Source: Collinsella aerofaciens
GTDB taxonomy: Bacteria; Actinomycetota; Coriobacteriia; Coriobacteriales; Coriobacteriaceae
DNA length: 44,063 nucleotides
Direction: 5' to 3'
NCBI RefSeq assembly: GCF_015558785.1
Contig: NZ_JADMOP010000002.1
Coordinates: forward strand, 1 to 44,063
Position numbers and translations under genes: made by a program. Shown piece by piece: positions 1 through 7,770 of the stretch (positions within the stretch are counted from its first letter, which is position 1; the number at the start of each line of letters is the position of its first letter). The notes beneath the pieces were generated by a model that had not been told where the DNA came from, ran no database searches, and worked only from the letters and a program-made list of their open reading frames with translations.

Positions 1-55
1 CCATATCGTTGGGGCCAGGCCCGATTTTGCCTCTTGACAATGTCCTGCTCATATT

Positions 56-80
56 AAAAGGAACGTCCCTAACTGCCGGG
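56..80. repeat. Single GGGAC-family repeat unit next to the GNAT gene
   Basis: The stretch ends in GGAACGTCCCTAACTGCCGG, and the same 20 bases plus one more G recur exactly at 24490-24510, where they form half of a perfect inverted pair. Here only one arm is present, immediately beyond the stop codon of the minus-strand GNAT gene. The short length, intergenic position and shared GGGAC core resemble REP-type repeats. No mobilising gene is in the window. Confidence 0.7.
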
Positions 81-81
81 T

Positions 82-723
82 TTAGGCTGTTAGGTCGAGT
101 TCGTAGAGGAAGCTTTCGCGCGGCATATTGTGGCGGCGTTCCTCGCGGTTGGCGCGGTGCGTAGACGTGCGCTTAAAGCCGTGCAGCTCGTAGAACTTCC
201 ACGAGCAGTTGGAGTCGGTGTACAGGTGCGCCCTCGTCGCTCCAAGCGAGGACAGGTGCGAGACCGCGGCATCGAGCAGAACCGTGCCAACGCCCAGTCC
301 ATGGACGTCGCGATCCACGGCAAGCAGCGTGACCTCGTTGTCGTGCGGCAACGGGCTGCTCTCGAGCAGACGGTTGTTGGTTCGGATGGTTGCGCGCACA
401 AACGAGAGATACTCGGCGCAGGCATCAGGCTCCAGCTCACGCATCTGCGATAGCAGTGCGCGTTCGGTATCCATCCAATGCTCGTTGATAGTGACGCCGG
501 AGTTCTGTCCTGCGCGTGCAAGTGCAATGCCGCGCGCCTCGCCGTCAATCACCGCAACCTGTGAAAACGTCGACGACGAAAGGCAATAGGCGAGGTCGCA
601 CGCGGCCTCGAGGCGGTTGTACTCATCGTTATCCGAATTGTTATGCCAAAGCTGCTGCAGAATCAGCGCGATGGCGTCGAAGTCTTCGGTATCAAACGGT
701 CGGTAGAGAACCCGCGAGACCAT
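82..723 (-). CDS. GNAT-family N-acetyltransferase
   Basis: The 213-residue protein is a predicted cytoplasmic acyltransferase that moves an acetyl group from acetyl-CoA to an unknown acceptor. The C-terminal half carries the GNAT core: a beta strand ending in LLAVDRDVHGLGVGTVLL, which contains the acetyl-CoA pyrophosphate loop (consensus Q/RxxGxG/A), then a helix, then YELHGFKRT, the usual last strand ('F/YxxxGF'). The N-terminal 100 residues are more variable and probably shape the acceptor site. The ATG at 723 is preceded on the minus strand by AAAGAGG at suitable distance. The gene is monocistronic here and diverges from purH. Substrate cannot be told from sequence. The family call is firm, the function open. 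Confidence 0.85.
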   Translation of the reverse strand: MVSRVLYRPFDTEDFDAIALILQQLWHNNSDNDEYNRLEAACDLAYCLSSSTFSQVAVIDGEARGIALARAGQNSGVTINEHWMDTERALLSQMRELEPDACAEYLSFVRATIRTNNRLLESSPLPHDNEVTLLAVDRDVHGLGVGTVLLDAAVSHLSSLGATRAHLYTDSNCSWKFYELHGFKRTSTHRANREERRHNMPRESFLYELDLTA

Positions 724-881
724 GGTGCCTCTTTCTTTTGCGGATGCATATCGAGCACAGTTCTACCACGCCATTGGCATCAAATTATGGTGCCCCTGTG
801 TTCCATGAACTCACCGTGCCCAGTGCCGTGTCCATCCCCTCTGCTCGCAAACTTTTTCTGCACATGCGCCCGTTGCGGGGT

Positions 882-900
882 GCATCGATGCGCTCGATGC
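882..900. promoter_or_regulatory. Inverted repeat in the GNAT-purH divergent region, possible operator
   Basis: GCATCGA and TCGATGC face each other across five bases about 100 bp before purH. The 277-bp divergent region should carry promoters in both directions, but no convincing -35/-10 pair is visible. The palindrome could bind a regulator of purine synthesis. That is inference only. Confidence 0.3.
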
Positions 901-1000
901 GCTACATTAAATCAGTATTTTCATTGCCGCTGCGCGAGCGCTGCAGATCGACGTATCACCGACTCACAGAGCACGGCGGCGTACCAGACAGGAGGACTGC

Positions 1001-2608
1001 ATGGGATCTGATGTGAAGATCGCACGCGCGTTGATCTCGGTTACCGATAAGACGGGCGTCGTCGATTTCGCACGGACGCTGGTCGATGACTTTGGCGTCG
1101 AGATCATCTCTACGGGCGGCACGGCTCGTGCCATCGAGGACGCGGGCGTTCCCGTAACCCCCATCGAGGAGTTCACGGGCTATCCCGAGATGATGGACGG
1201 CCGCGTTAAGACCCTGCACCCCAAGGTTCACGGCGCGCTGCTGGCCCGCCGCGATTCCGAGCAGCACATGCAGGAGGCCGCTCAGCACGGCATTAAGCTG
1301 ATCGACCTGGTCGTCGTCAACCTGTACGAGTTCGAGAAGACCGTCGCCAACCCCGAGGTCACCTTCGCGGATGCCATCGAGCACATCGACATCGGTGGCC
1401 CCTCCATGCTGCGCTCTGCCGCCAAGAACGCCACGAGCGTTACCGTCATTTCCGACCCTGCCGACTATGATGCCGTCCTGGCCGAGATGCACGAGACCGG
1501 TGGCTGCACCACGCTTTCCACCCGTCGTCGCCTGCAGGTGAAGGTCTACCAGACCACCGCCGCCTACGACACGGCTATCTCCCGTTGGCTTGCCGCCCAG
1601 GCAAGCGACGTGGCGGACACCTCTGCCAAGCTCGAGATCTCGCTGGAGAAGGTCGACGACCTGCGCTATGGCGAGAACCCGCAGCAGAAGGCTACGGTCT
1701 ACCGCTTTGCCGAGGGCTGCGAGAACACCGCGAGCTCGCAGTTCCCACTCGTGGGCTCCGAGCAGATCCAGGGCAAGCCGCTCAGCTACAACAACTATCT
1801 GGATGCCGATGCCGCTTGGAACCTGGTCCGCGAGTTCGACGAGCCGGCCTGCGTGATCCTCAAGCACCAGAACCCCTGCGGTTCCGCCGTTGCCGAGGAC
1901 ATCACGGCTGCCTACGACCGCGCCTTCGCCTGCGATCCCAAGAGTGCCTTTGGCGGCATCATCGCCTGCAACCGCGAGGTTCCCTATGAGCTGGTTGAGC
2001 ACTTTGCCGATCAGAACAAGCAGTTCGTCGAGGTTATCATCGCCCCGAGCTACACTGCCGAGGCGCTCGAGCGCATGGCCAAGCGCCCCAACCTGCGCGT
2101 GCTGGCCACCGGCGGCGTGGACCACGGCGCCCAGGTGGAGCTGCGCTCCATCGACGGCGGCATGCTGGTGCAGGAAGTCGACCATGTGACCGAGGATCCC
2201 GCGACCTTTACGTTCCCCACCGACCGCAAGCCCACCGACGCCGAGATGGCCGAGCTCGAGTTTGCCTGGAAGGTCTGCAAGGGCGTTAAGTCCAACGCCA
2301 TCCTGGTTTCCAAGGGCAAGGCCGGCATTGGCATGGGCCCGGGTCAGCCTAACCGCGTTGACTCTGCGTTGCTTGCCTGCGAGCGCGCCGAGGACTTCTG
2401 CGAGCGCGAGGGCGTGGAGAAGGGCGGCTTTGCCTGTGCAAGCGACGCGTTCTTCCCGTTCCGCGACAATGTCGACGTGCTTGCTGCACACGGCGTGACC
2501 TGCATCATTCAGCCCGGCGGCTCCAAGCGCGACGACGAGAGCATCCAGGCCTGCAACGAGCACAATATTGCTATGGTCTTTACGGGCGCCCGCCACTTCC
2601 GCCACTAA
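1001..2608 (+). CDS. purH: Bifunctional AICAR transformylase / IMP cyclohydrolase
   Basis: PurH catalyses the last two steps of de novo IMP synthesis: formyl transfer from 10-formyl-THF to AICAR, then ring closure to IMP, in the cytoplasm. The 535 residues match the usual length (about 510-530). Residues 1-200 form the MGS-like cyclohydrolase domain (start [13 protein letters not shown], then [14 protein letters not shown] and [14 protein letters not shown]). The rest is the AICAR transformylase, with [15 protein letters not shown], the catalytic K288-H289 in KHQNPCGSA, and the C-terminal PGGSKRDDE near residue 505. AGGAGG ends six bases before the ATG, fixing the start. It stands alone, with no other pur gene in the window, and is followed by a very long hairpin. 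Confidence 0.98.
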   Translation: MGSDVKIARALISVTDKTGVVDFARTLVDDFGVEIISTGGTARAIEDAGVPVTPIEEFTGYPEMMDGRVKTLHPKVHGALLARRDSEQHMQEAAQHGIKLIDLVVVNLYEFEKTVANPEVTFADAIEHIDIGGPSMLRSAAKNATSVTVISDPADYDAVLAEMHETGGCTTLSTRRRLQVKVYQTTAAYDTAISRWLAAQASDVADTSAKLEISLEKVDDLRYGENPQQKATVYRFAEGCENTASSQFPLVGSEQIQGKPLSYNNYLDADAAWNLVREFDEPACVILKHQNPCGSAVAEDITAAYDRAFACDPKSAFGGIIACNREVPYELVEHFADQNKQFVEVIIAPSYTAEALERMAKRPNLRVLATGGVDHGAQVELRSIDGGMLVQEVDHVTEDPATFTFPTDRKPTDAEMAELEFAWKVCKGVKSNAILVSKGKAGIGMGPGQPNRVDSALLACERAEDFCEREGVEKGGFACASDAFFPFRDNVDVLAAHGVTCIIQPGGSKRDDESIQACNEHNIAMVFTGARHFRH

Positions 2609-2629
2609 GTAGGGAGGTGGCGCTGCGGC

Positions 2630-2722
2630 TTGCCCAGCCACCGCACCTTGCCGCTCATTCGTCGCTCGCGTACCCAAGTACGCGTCGCTCCTCTTTCACG
2701 GCAATCTGCGGCACCTGGGCAA
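2630..2722. repeat. Long imperfect hairpin downstream of purH
   Basis: Outer arms TTGCCCAG (2630-2637) and CTGGGCAA (2715-2722) enclose a second imperfect match (CACCGCA-CTTGCCG against CGGCAATCTGCGG) and a central palindrome, GCGTAC at 2668-2673 facing GTACGC at 2678-2683. The whole forms one hairpin of about 93 nt at the 3' side of purH. Two similar giant hairpins lie at 5668-5758 and 10681-10805. It could act in mRNA 3'-end protection or be a repeat element. It lacks a T-run. Confidence 0.7.
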
Positions 2723-2807
2723 CCCTCGCCGACCTGTTAGGTTGACTGGGGAGGATGGGATGTTATCTCGTCCCTTGGACTGGCCTTGCTTCTAAAATAA
2801 TCTCCGC

Positions 2808-2843
2808 AAAAGACGGCTGCTCCGTTTGGAGGGCCGTCTTTTT
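2808..2843 (+). terminator. Rho-independent terminator
   Basis: AAAAGACGGC (2808-2817) pairs with GCCGTCTTTT (2833-2842). The A-run before and T-run after the stem make it work in both directions in principle. It lies 200 bp after purH and only 17 bp before the next ORF, so it may end purH transcripts or act as an attenuator for the hypothetical gene that follows. Confidence 0.75.
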
Positions 2844-2883
2844 GGTATAAGAGGACGGAATGACTAACACGAAAGGTATGACC

Positions 2884-3591
2884 ATGCCCCAGATTGATGA
2901 TGCCGAGCTGTTTGGCAATGCCGAGGATCAGCGTGCGTACGAGGACTTTTGCGCCAATCAGGAGGCGGTCGAGAAGTTTACGCTCGACAAGCCCGCGCTT
3001 GTCTGCCGTTGGCGCATGTCCAATAAAAAGGTGCCCATGCTCAACCGCCACATTCGCGCACTGTCCGAGCGCTTGGTGCAGGGCGAGCCGCTTACCCATA
3101 ACATGCTCAGCTGGGCCAAGCAGCACGTTGAGTGGTCGCTAGCCGAGGGCGACTATACCGCGCACGATGGCGTGCTCATGCTGGTGATCGACGTTAACGG
3201 CAACGCCGCCATGACGGTGGGGGAGTACGAGCCGCTAACCGATACGTCGGCTAAGGCGCTACGTGCCCGCTCCGCCGAGGCCCGCTCCGAGGCCGACGAA
3301 ACCGGCGTGGCGCCCGAGCTGCTCGCCGCCGTCGATAACGGCGAGCTTGCCTTTGTGGCGCCAGCGGACGAGTGCCTGTGCGGCACGGCGACGCTCATCG
3401 AGCAGCTGGCCCAGACCAAGGACATCCCGGTCACGCGCGTAGATATTCCCGCACAGCTCAAGGGTGCCTTGTTCCTGGTGAGCGACGAGCACGGCGTGGT
3501 CCCCGCAACCGAGGCCGACGCCGCCGAGGCCGACGCCGCCACGGTCGCCTTCTTCGCTGAAGGCTACGAAAAGCTCCGCGCCCGTCGCTAA
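2884..3591 (+). CDS. Conserved hypothetical protein, Coriobacteriia-type
   Basis: This 235-residue soluble protein is not assigned to a named family. The N-terminal half has a helical stretch ending in NKKVPMLNRHIRALSERLVQ and a compact segment with VLMLVIDVNGNAAMTVGEYE that looks like a beta hairpin core. Residues from about 105 on are Ala/Glu/Asp-rich. A CLCGT motif in the second half offers two cysteines but no full zinc site. In-frame ATGs exist at 2860, 2878 and 2884. AAAGG at 2872-2876 sits seven bases before 2884, so that start is preferred, although GAGG before 2860 would also serve. It has no signal peptide or membrane segment. It is a real gene by coding bias, and its role is unknown. 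Confidence 0.75.
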   Translation: MPQIDDAELFGNAEDQRAYEDFCANQEAVEKFTLDKPALVCRWRMSNKKVPMLNRHIRALSERLVQGEPLTHNMLSWAKQHVEWSLAEGDYTAHDGVLMLVIDVNGNAAMTVGEYEPLTDTSAKALRARSAEARSEADETGVAPELLAAVDNGELAFVAPADECLCGTATLIEQLAQTKDIPVTRVDIPAQLKGALFLVSDEHGVVPATEADAAEADAATVAFFAEGYEKLRARR

Positions 3592-3625
3592 ATGATTTTT
3601 CTGGGACGGGGATTAAAGAATCATT
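3590..3625. repeat. GGGAC-family inverted repeat overlapping a gene end
   Basis: AATGATTTTT (3591-3600) and AAGAATCATT (3616-3625) face each other with one mismatch around CTGGGACGGGGATT. The core GGGAC is shared with the other small repeats of this window. It overlaps the stop codon of the upstream gene. Confidence 0.6.
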
Positions 3626-3677
3626 CCATCTCTGCATACATGCGTACGCTCGAGTAGAGGCTCGAGGTCGAAGTGAT

Positions 3678-3712
3678 GGGGCCGATCGGTTTAGGACCGA
3701 GGCCCCTATTTT
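3678..3712 (+). terminator. Rho-independent terminator
   Basis: GGGGCC followed by TCGGT pairs with ACCGA followed by GGCCCC around a short loop, and a TATTTT tail follows. It ends the transcript of the upstream hypothetical gene. Confidence 0.8.
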
Positions 3713-3748
3713 CTCTTAAGGCTATCGAACACTTTTGTCATATTAGGT

Positions 3749-3782
3749 GCCCACGGGGTCGTATCGTTGCGACGCCGTGGGC
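3749..3782. promoter_or_regulatory. Strong stem-loop upstream of the response regulator gene
   Basis: GCCCACGG (3749-3756) pairs with CCGTGGGC (3775-3782), with an inner GTCG/CGAC match. There is no T-run, and the stem stops 44 bp before the response-regulator start. CATAAT overlaps its end and could be a -10 box, so the palindrome may be an operator at the promoter or an mRNA 5' structure. Confidence 0.5.
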
Positions 3783-3825
3783 ATAATGGTGTGGAAGGTG
3801 CAAGTTACGCGAAATGGGAGGACAC

Positions 3826-4497
3826 ATGGCGCTGATCTATGTCGTTGAGGACGACGAGCCCATTCGTCGTGAGCTTATCGACATCCTTGCCCGCGCCGGG
3901 TTTGAAATCGAGGCCTGCGAATCGTTTGAGCATGTCTCGCGCGATATTCTCGCTGCCGCGCCCGACCTGGTGCTGCTCGACCTGACGCTTCCCGTCAAGG
4001 ACGGCCAGCATATCTGCCATGAGGTTCGCCGCGAATCCGAGGTCCCCATCATCGTCCTCACCTCGCGCACGACCGAGATTGACGAGGTCATGGCCATGAC
4101 GCTTGGCGCGGACGACTTTGTTCCCAAGCCTTACAGCGCCCGCGTGCTCGTGGCGCGCATCAATGCCTTGCTGCGCCGCACCGCGGCGGCGGGCGAGCGT
4201 AGCACGCTCGTCCACAAGGGACTGGAGCTCGACCTCGCCCGCTCCATGGTTACCAACACGCAAACCGGCACTAGCACCGAGCTCACCAAAAACGAGCTGC
4301 GTATCCTCTCACTGCTTCTGAGCCGCGCGGGCAAGATTGTTTCGCGCTCGGCCATCATGCAGGACCTGTGGGACTTCGACGCCTTCGTGGACGACAATAC
4401 GCTCACCGTCAACATCAACCGCCTGCGCACCACGCTCGAAAAAATCGGCATCAAGGGGTATTTGACAACGCACCGCGGCCAAGGCTATTCGGTCTAG
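3826..4497 (+). CDS. OmpR-family response regulator
   Basis: This is a cytoplasmic DNA-binding regulator switched by phosphorylation from the histidine kinase encoded next door. Residues 1-115 form the receiver domain: acidic pair E8-D9-D10 in YVVEDDEP, phosphoacceptor Asp52 in VLLDLTLP, the conserved Thr/Ser in VLTSRT, and the Lys of FVPKPY. The C-terminal part is the winged helix, with LTKNELRILSLLLSRAGKIV and TLTVNINRLRTTLEKIG. The ORF opens at 3814, but that ATG is part of the GGGAGG ribosome site (3816-3821), so the ATG at 3826 is the start (223 residues). Receiver and kinase types resemble BceR/GraR systems. It is transcribed with the kinase. Confidence 0.93.
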   Translation: MALIYVVEDDEPIRRELIDILARAGFEIEACESFEHVSRDILAAAPDLVLLDLTLPVKDGQHICHEVRRESEVPIIVLTSRTTEIDEVMAMTLGADDFVPKPYSARVLVARINALLRRTAAAGERSTLVHKGLELDLARSMVTNTQTGTSTELTKNELRILSLLLSRAGKIVSRSAIMQDLWDFDAFVDDNTLTVNINRLRTTLEKIGIKGYLTTHRGQGYSV

Positions 4498-4506
4498 GGG
4501 CCGGCT

Positions 4507-5550
4507 ATGTCGTTTGGCAAGTTCTTTAAAGACGCGCTGCTTCCCGTCGCCGTGTGGACGTGCGGCGTGCTGCTGAGCTGCTTTGTGCTGACGGTCGCCG
4601 GTGCACCCGTCTCTATCGTGGTCGTGGCGGTCGGCGTGTCCTTTATCTTTGGCATGCTCGGCATCGTGATCGAATACGCGCGCCGTCGTCGTTTCCTGCG
4701 CCAGCTGGAGCGTGCGGCAGAGGAGCTCGAGAGTCCCGCATGGGTGCAGGAGATGGTGCAATGCCCGACCTATGCCGAGGGCGAGCTCGAGTACGAGGTC
4801 TTGCGCCGGGTGGGCAAAGCCGCCTGCGACGAGGTTGCCGAAGGCCGGCGTCAGACCGATGACTATCGCGACTATATCGAGAGCTGGGTCCACGAGGCCA
4901 AGCTGCCCCTGGCGGCGGCCCATCTAATTTTGGAAAACCTGGACGGCAGCGAAGACGACCTGTCGCGCGTGGATGACCTGGGTCGCGAGCTGGCTCGCGT
5001 GGAGCGCAATATCGACCAGGCGCTGTACTACGCGCGCTCGGAAGTCGTGGAGCGCGATTACCTGATTCGCCGCTGGGATCTCAAGACCTTGGTGACGGGC
5101 GCGATTAAGGCCAACGCGCGCGAGCTCATCGCGGCGCACGTGGCCCCGGTGTGCGAGAACCTCGACTTCGAGGTCTTTACCGACGAGAAGTGGCTCGAGT
5201 TTATTCTGGGCCAGCTTATTCAGAACAGTATTAAATATGCGCGTGAGGACGGCGCAAAGATCGTGTTTTCGGGTGCGTTGCTGGACGAGGGTCTGGCAAG
5301 CGAGCGCATCGAGCTCACTGTTGCCGACAACGGCTGCGGCGTGAGTGCGGCAGACCTGCCACGCGTGTTCGAGAAGGGCTTTACCGGCGATAACGGCCGC
5401 ACCACCAAGCGCGCAACGGGCATCGGCCTCTACTTGGTGACGCGTCTGTGCTCCAAGATGGGCATCGACGTCACCGCAGCATCCGAGCCCGGCAAAGGCT
5501 TTGTCGTCACGTTTGCCTTCTCAACCAACAAGTTCCAATACTTCGAGTAA
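4507..5550 (+). CDS. Intramembrane-sensing histidine kinase (BceS/GraS-like)
   Basis: This 347-residue membrane kinase phosphorylates the regulator encoded nine bases upstream. Two hydrophobic helices (about residues 10-32 and 35-58) are joined by almost no external loop, the hallmark of intramembrane-sensing kinases. The histidine box is SWVHEAKLPLAAAHL with His129. The ATPase part shows the N box QLIQNSIKYA near residue 240, the G1 box VADNGCGV, the F box FEKGFTG and the G2 box TGIGLYLV. Relatives in Firmicutes sense antimicrobial peptides through a partner ABC transporter (BceAB/VraFG). No such transporter is encoded within the window on either side, so the sensing partner must lie elsewhere or be absent. 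The ATG at 4507 follows a GGGG ribosome site. Confidence 0.92.
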   Translation: MSFGKFFKDALLPVAVWTCGVLLSCFVLTVAGAPVSIVVVAVGVSFIFGMLGIVIEYARRRRFLRQLERAAEELESPAWVQEMVQCPTYAEGELEYEVLRRVGKAACDEVAEGRRQTDDYRDYIESWVHEAKLPLAAAHLILENLDGSEDDLSRVDDLGRELARVERNIDQALYYARSEVVERDYLIRRWDLKTLVTGAIKANARELIAAHVAPVCENLDFEVFTDEKWLEFILGQLIQNSIKYAREDGAKIVFSGALLDEGLASERIELTVADNGCGVSAADLPRVFEKGFTGDNGRTTKRATGIGLYLVTRLCSKMGIDVTAASEPGKGFVVTFAFSTNKFQYFE

Positions 5551-5600
5551 CGCACGCGGCAGACGTCCGCCCAAACAAAAACGTGCCGCCCCAAACAAAA

Positions 5601-5626
5601 CGTGCCGCCCCAAACGGGGCGGCACG
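5601..5626 (+). terminator. GC-rich hairpin after the kinase gene, with duplicated arm
   Basis: CGTGCCGCCCC (5601-5611) pairs perfectly with GGGGCGGCACG (5616-5626). The left arm and its lead-in, CCAAACAAAACGTGCCGCCC, are present twice in tandem (about 5571-5590 and 5591-5610), so an alternative longer hairpin is possible. The following ATTCTTCT tail is only moderately T-rich. It probably ends the two-component transcript. Confidence 0.65.
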
Positions 5627-5667
5627 CCATTCTTCTATCAGACAACTCGCTGAAGTACGGTGACGAA

Positions 5668-5758
5668 GGCGCAAGGCCGGGAGGGGTTATCAAAGCCGAC
5701 ATCCCGCAGCCGCGAAGCGGCGAGGACGTCGGCGTGATAACCCCGCAGGCCTTGCGCC
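5668..5758. repeat. Long imperfect hairpin between convergent genes
   Basis: GGCGCAAGGCC (5668-5678) pairs with GGCCTTGCGCC (5748-5758), GGGGTTATCA (5683-5692) with TGATAACCCC (5735-5744) and GCCGAC (5695-5700) with GTCGGC (5728-5733), around a small inner GC hairpin. It gives one 91-nt hairpin between the convergent kinase and uspA genes. It has the same architecture, but not the same sequence, as those at 2630-2722 and 10681-10805. Confidence 0.8.
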
Positions 5759-5771
5759 GGCGGGAAGGAAC

Positions 5772-6209
5772 CTACTTCACGACCAGAATGTCGCAGTCCG
5801 TGTTGCGCAGCAGGAACGTCGAAATCGAACCCAGCAGCGCATACTTGATCGAGGACAGGCCGCGGGCGCCGCAGAGCACCAGGTCGGGCTTAACCACGTC
5901 GAGCATCTCGTCCTTGAGCGTCTCGCGAATACGGCCGGCGCGAATCATGACCTCGACCTCGGGAATATCGGGATTGGCCTTGGCCTCTTCGAGTTGCTTG
6001 GCGATGGAGTTCTTAAATGCCTCCTCTAGGCCGTTGACCAGATCGACCGGATAGGAACCGGCGCTCTCGAGCGCCGTGGAATCGATAACGTGGCCGATGA
6101 TTAGCTTGGCGCCGTTGTTCGCGGCGACCTTGATGGCGCGTGCGAGCACAAAATCCTGCTGCTCAGTACCGTCGAGTGAAACAAATACCTTGGTGTAGCC
6201 CTCGTTCAT
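5772..6209 (-). CDS. UspA-family universal stress protein
   Basis: The 145-residue cytoplasmic protein is a single Usp domain. It opens with a beta strand, TKVFVSLDGTEQQDF, where the Asp at the strand end contacts nucleotide in ATP-binding members. It closes with CGARGLSSIKYALLGS, an exact G-2X-G-9X-G-S nucleotide-binding motif, followed by the last strand CDILVVK. The protein is therefore expected to bind ATP, unlike E. coli UspA. GGAGG precedes the ATG at 6209. It is monocistronic, convergent with the kinase gene and divergent from uppP. Its physiological role is not evident from context. Confidence 0.93.
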   Translation of the reverse strand: MNEGYTKVFVSLDGTEQQDFVLARAIKVAANNGAKLIIGHVIDSTALESAGSYPVDLVNGLEEAFKNSIAKQLEEAKANPDIPEVEVMIRAGRIRETLKDEMLDVVKPDLVLCGARGLSSIKYALLGSISTFLLRNTDCDILVVK

Positions 6210-6456
6210 GGTTTCCTCCTTGGTCTATCGCACGGGCGCGGGGCTCGTGCATCGGGCGGGCGCGGGCGCGTTGGCCGCCGGACACTTTATCTTGTTGCAG
6301 TTATACCCAAGGATTTGGGTTTGACCGCTCGCAATTCTGTGAACGGGCGAGTTTTTTGGTAAGGGTAGGCGTAGACGCGCCCGAACGGTTGATAATGGGA
6401 CATCGCCCGCACCGTCCGCAGAACAATATCGGCGGGTGTCTAACGAGGGGGTCCCT

Positions 6457-7437
6457 TTGGATATTATCGAGCTTCTAAAATCTGCCTTCATGGGCCTGGT
6501 CGAGGGCATCACCGAATGGCTGCCTGTTTCGTCGACCGGTCACATGATCTTGGTGGACGAGTTCGTCAAGATGAACGTGAGCGAGACGTTCTGGAATATG
6601 TTCCTGGTCGTGATTCAGCTCGGCGCCATTCTGGCCGTCTGTGTGCTGTTCTTCCATGAGCTCAATCCGTTCTCGCCCAGCAAGGGCAAGGAGGGCCGTC
6701 GCGACACCTGGGTGCTGTGGGGCAAGATTGTGCTCGGCTGCATTCCCGCCGCGGCGATCGGTCTGCCGCTTAACGACTGGATGGAGGAGCATTTCTACAA
6801 TGCTCCCGTCGTGGCGCTGGCGCTCATTGTGTACGGCGTGCTGTTTATCGTGATCGAGAACTGGCGCGCGAGCAAGCGCGAGGAAATGGCCGTTGCCGGT
6901 TCGTTTGGCTCGCGTGCTGTGGTGTCGGGTGGACGTCCCGCCGGTGCGCACTTTGCGGCGCCCGCCGCGGCTACCGCTGAGGATGAGGACGATGACGAGA
7001 ATCTGGACTTTGGCTCCATCGCCACGCTCGAGGACCTGAGCTGGAAGACTGCGCTGGGTATCGGCTGCTTCCAGGTGCTTTCGCTGGTGCCTGGTACGTC
7101 TCGCTCCGGTTCTACCATCATCGGCGGCCTGCTTTTGGGCTGTACGCGTTCGGTGGCGTCCAAGTTTACGTTCTTCCTGGCCATCCCTGTCATGTTTGGC
7201 GCGAGTGCACTCAAGCTGGTCAAATACTTCATCAAGGGCGGCACGTTCGGCGCCAACGAGGTCGCTATCTTGGGCGTGGGCTGCGTTGTGGCCTTTGTGG
7301 TTTCGCTCATCGCCATCAAGTGGCTCATGGGCTTCGTCCGCCGTCACGACTTCAAGTGCTTCGGTGTTTACCGCATCATCCTGGGCGTCGTAGTGCTCGC
7401 ATACTTCTTCGTTCTGGAGCCTATGCTCGGCCTGTAA
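6457..7437 (+). CDS. uppP: Undecaprenyl-diphosphatase
   Basis: UppP dephosphorylates undecaprenyl diphosphate at the membrane to recycle the lipid carrier for peptidoglycan and other envelope polymers; overproduction gives bacitracin resistance in many bacteria. Diagnostic motifs are present: GLVEGITEWLPVSSTGHMIL near the N-terminus, and PGTSRSGSTI near residue 212. Several hydrophobic helices span the chain. The protein (326 residues from the TTG at 6457) is longer than the usual 265-280 because of a cytosolic-looking linker at about 142-190, ending in an acidic run EDEDDDENLDF. The ORF can be opened at GTG 6436, but GAGGGGG (6445-6451) sits at good distance before TTG 6457. The two-component pair nearby is of a bacitracin-related type, though the genes are not co-transcribed. 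Confidence 0.95.
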   Translation: MDIIELLKSAFMGLVEGITEWLPVSSTGHMILVDEFVKMNVSETFWNMFLVVIQLGAILAVCVLFFHELNPFSPSKGKEGRRDTWVLWGKIVLGCIPAAAIGLPLNDWMEEHFYNAPVVALALIVYGVLFIVIENWRASKREEMAVAGSFGSRAVVSGGRPAGAHFAAPAAATAEDEDDDENLDFGSIATLEDLSWKTALGIGCFQVLSLVPGTSRSGSTIIGGLLLGCTRSVASKFTFFLAIPVMFGASALKLVKYFIKGGTFGANEVAILGVGCVVAFVVSLIAIKWLMGFVRRHDFKCFGVYRIILGVVVLAYFFVLEPMLGL

Positions 7438-7482
7438 CTTGGTTGACGCCGCGCGGCGGCCAGGGAGACAACTTGTCATTCG

Positions 7483-7523
7483 AAGGGGGCGGCATGACCA
7501 AAAGGTCTATGCCGCCCCCTTTT
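7483..7523 (+). terminator. Rho-independent terminator of uppP
   Basis: AAGGGGGCGGCATGACC pairs with GGTCTATGCCGCCCCCTT around AAAA, with one bulged base, and runs into TTTT. It is the end of the uppP transcript. Confidence 0.88.
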
Positions 7524-7596
7524 CATGCCAATTTGTTCGCTCTGGCCGCCGCTCGCTGCCGTTGCCATGACATCGGCGGTTTCGTGATTGTCAATA

Positions 7597-7621
7597 GATT
7601 GGTGCAAAGTAACCTGACCCC
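7597..7621. repeat. Single GGGAC-type repeat unit
   Basis: Read on the minus strand this is GGGGTCAGGTTACTTTGCAC followed by CAATC. It closely matches the unit at 13976-13998 (GGGGGACAGGTTACATTGCA then CCA). Only one arm is present, in the 330-bp gap between uppP and the helicase gene. Confidence 0.65.
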
Positions 7622-7703
7622 ATTGCGCTAAATCCGCTGGGGCGGGCCTGACGGTGACGCACGGAGTCGTGGTGTGATTTGCGTCGGTGTCCGCGCGGCT
7701 CGG

Positions 7704-7709
7704 TATACT
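7704..7709 (+). promoter_or_regulatory. Candidate -10 box of the helicase gene
   Basis: TATACT lies about 60 bp before the preferred ATG at 7771, with TTGCGT 19 bp upstream as a weak -35. Its position argues against the longer reading frame opening at 7687, which would begin before the transcription start. Confidence 0.5.
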
Positions 7710-7770
7710 GGTACGGCTCAAACTATGGCGCTGCCCGCAGGCGCGCCGTCCGTCAGATGAGGAGTCGCCC

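Noticed and set aside
956-2677. Minus-strand frame opposite purH
   Set aside because: Antisense shadow; purH domains and ribosome site are clear.
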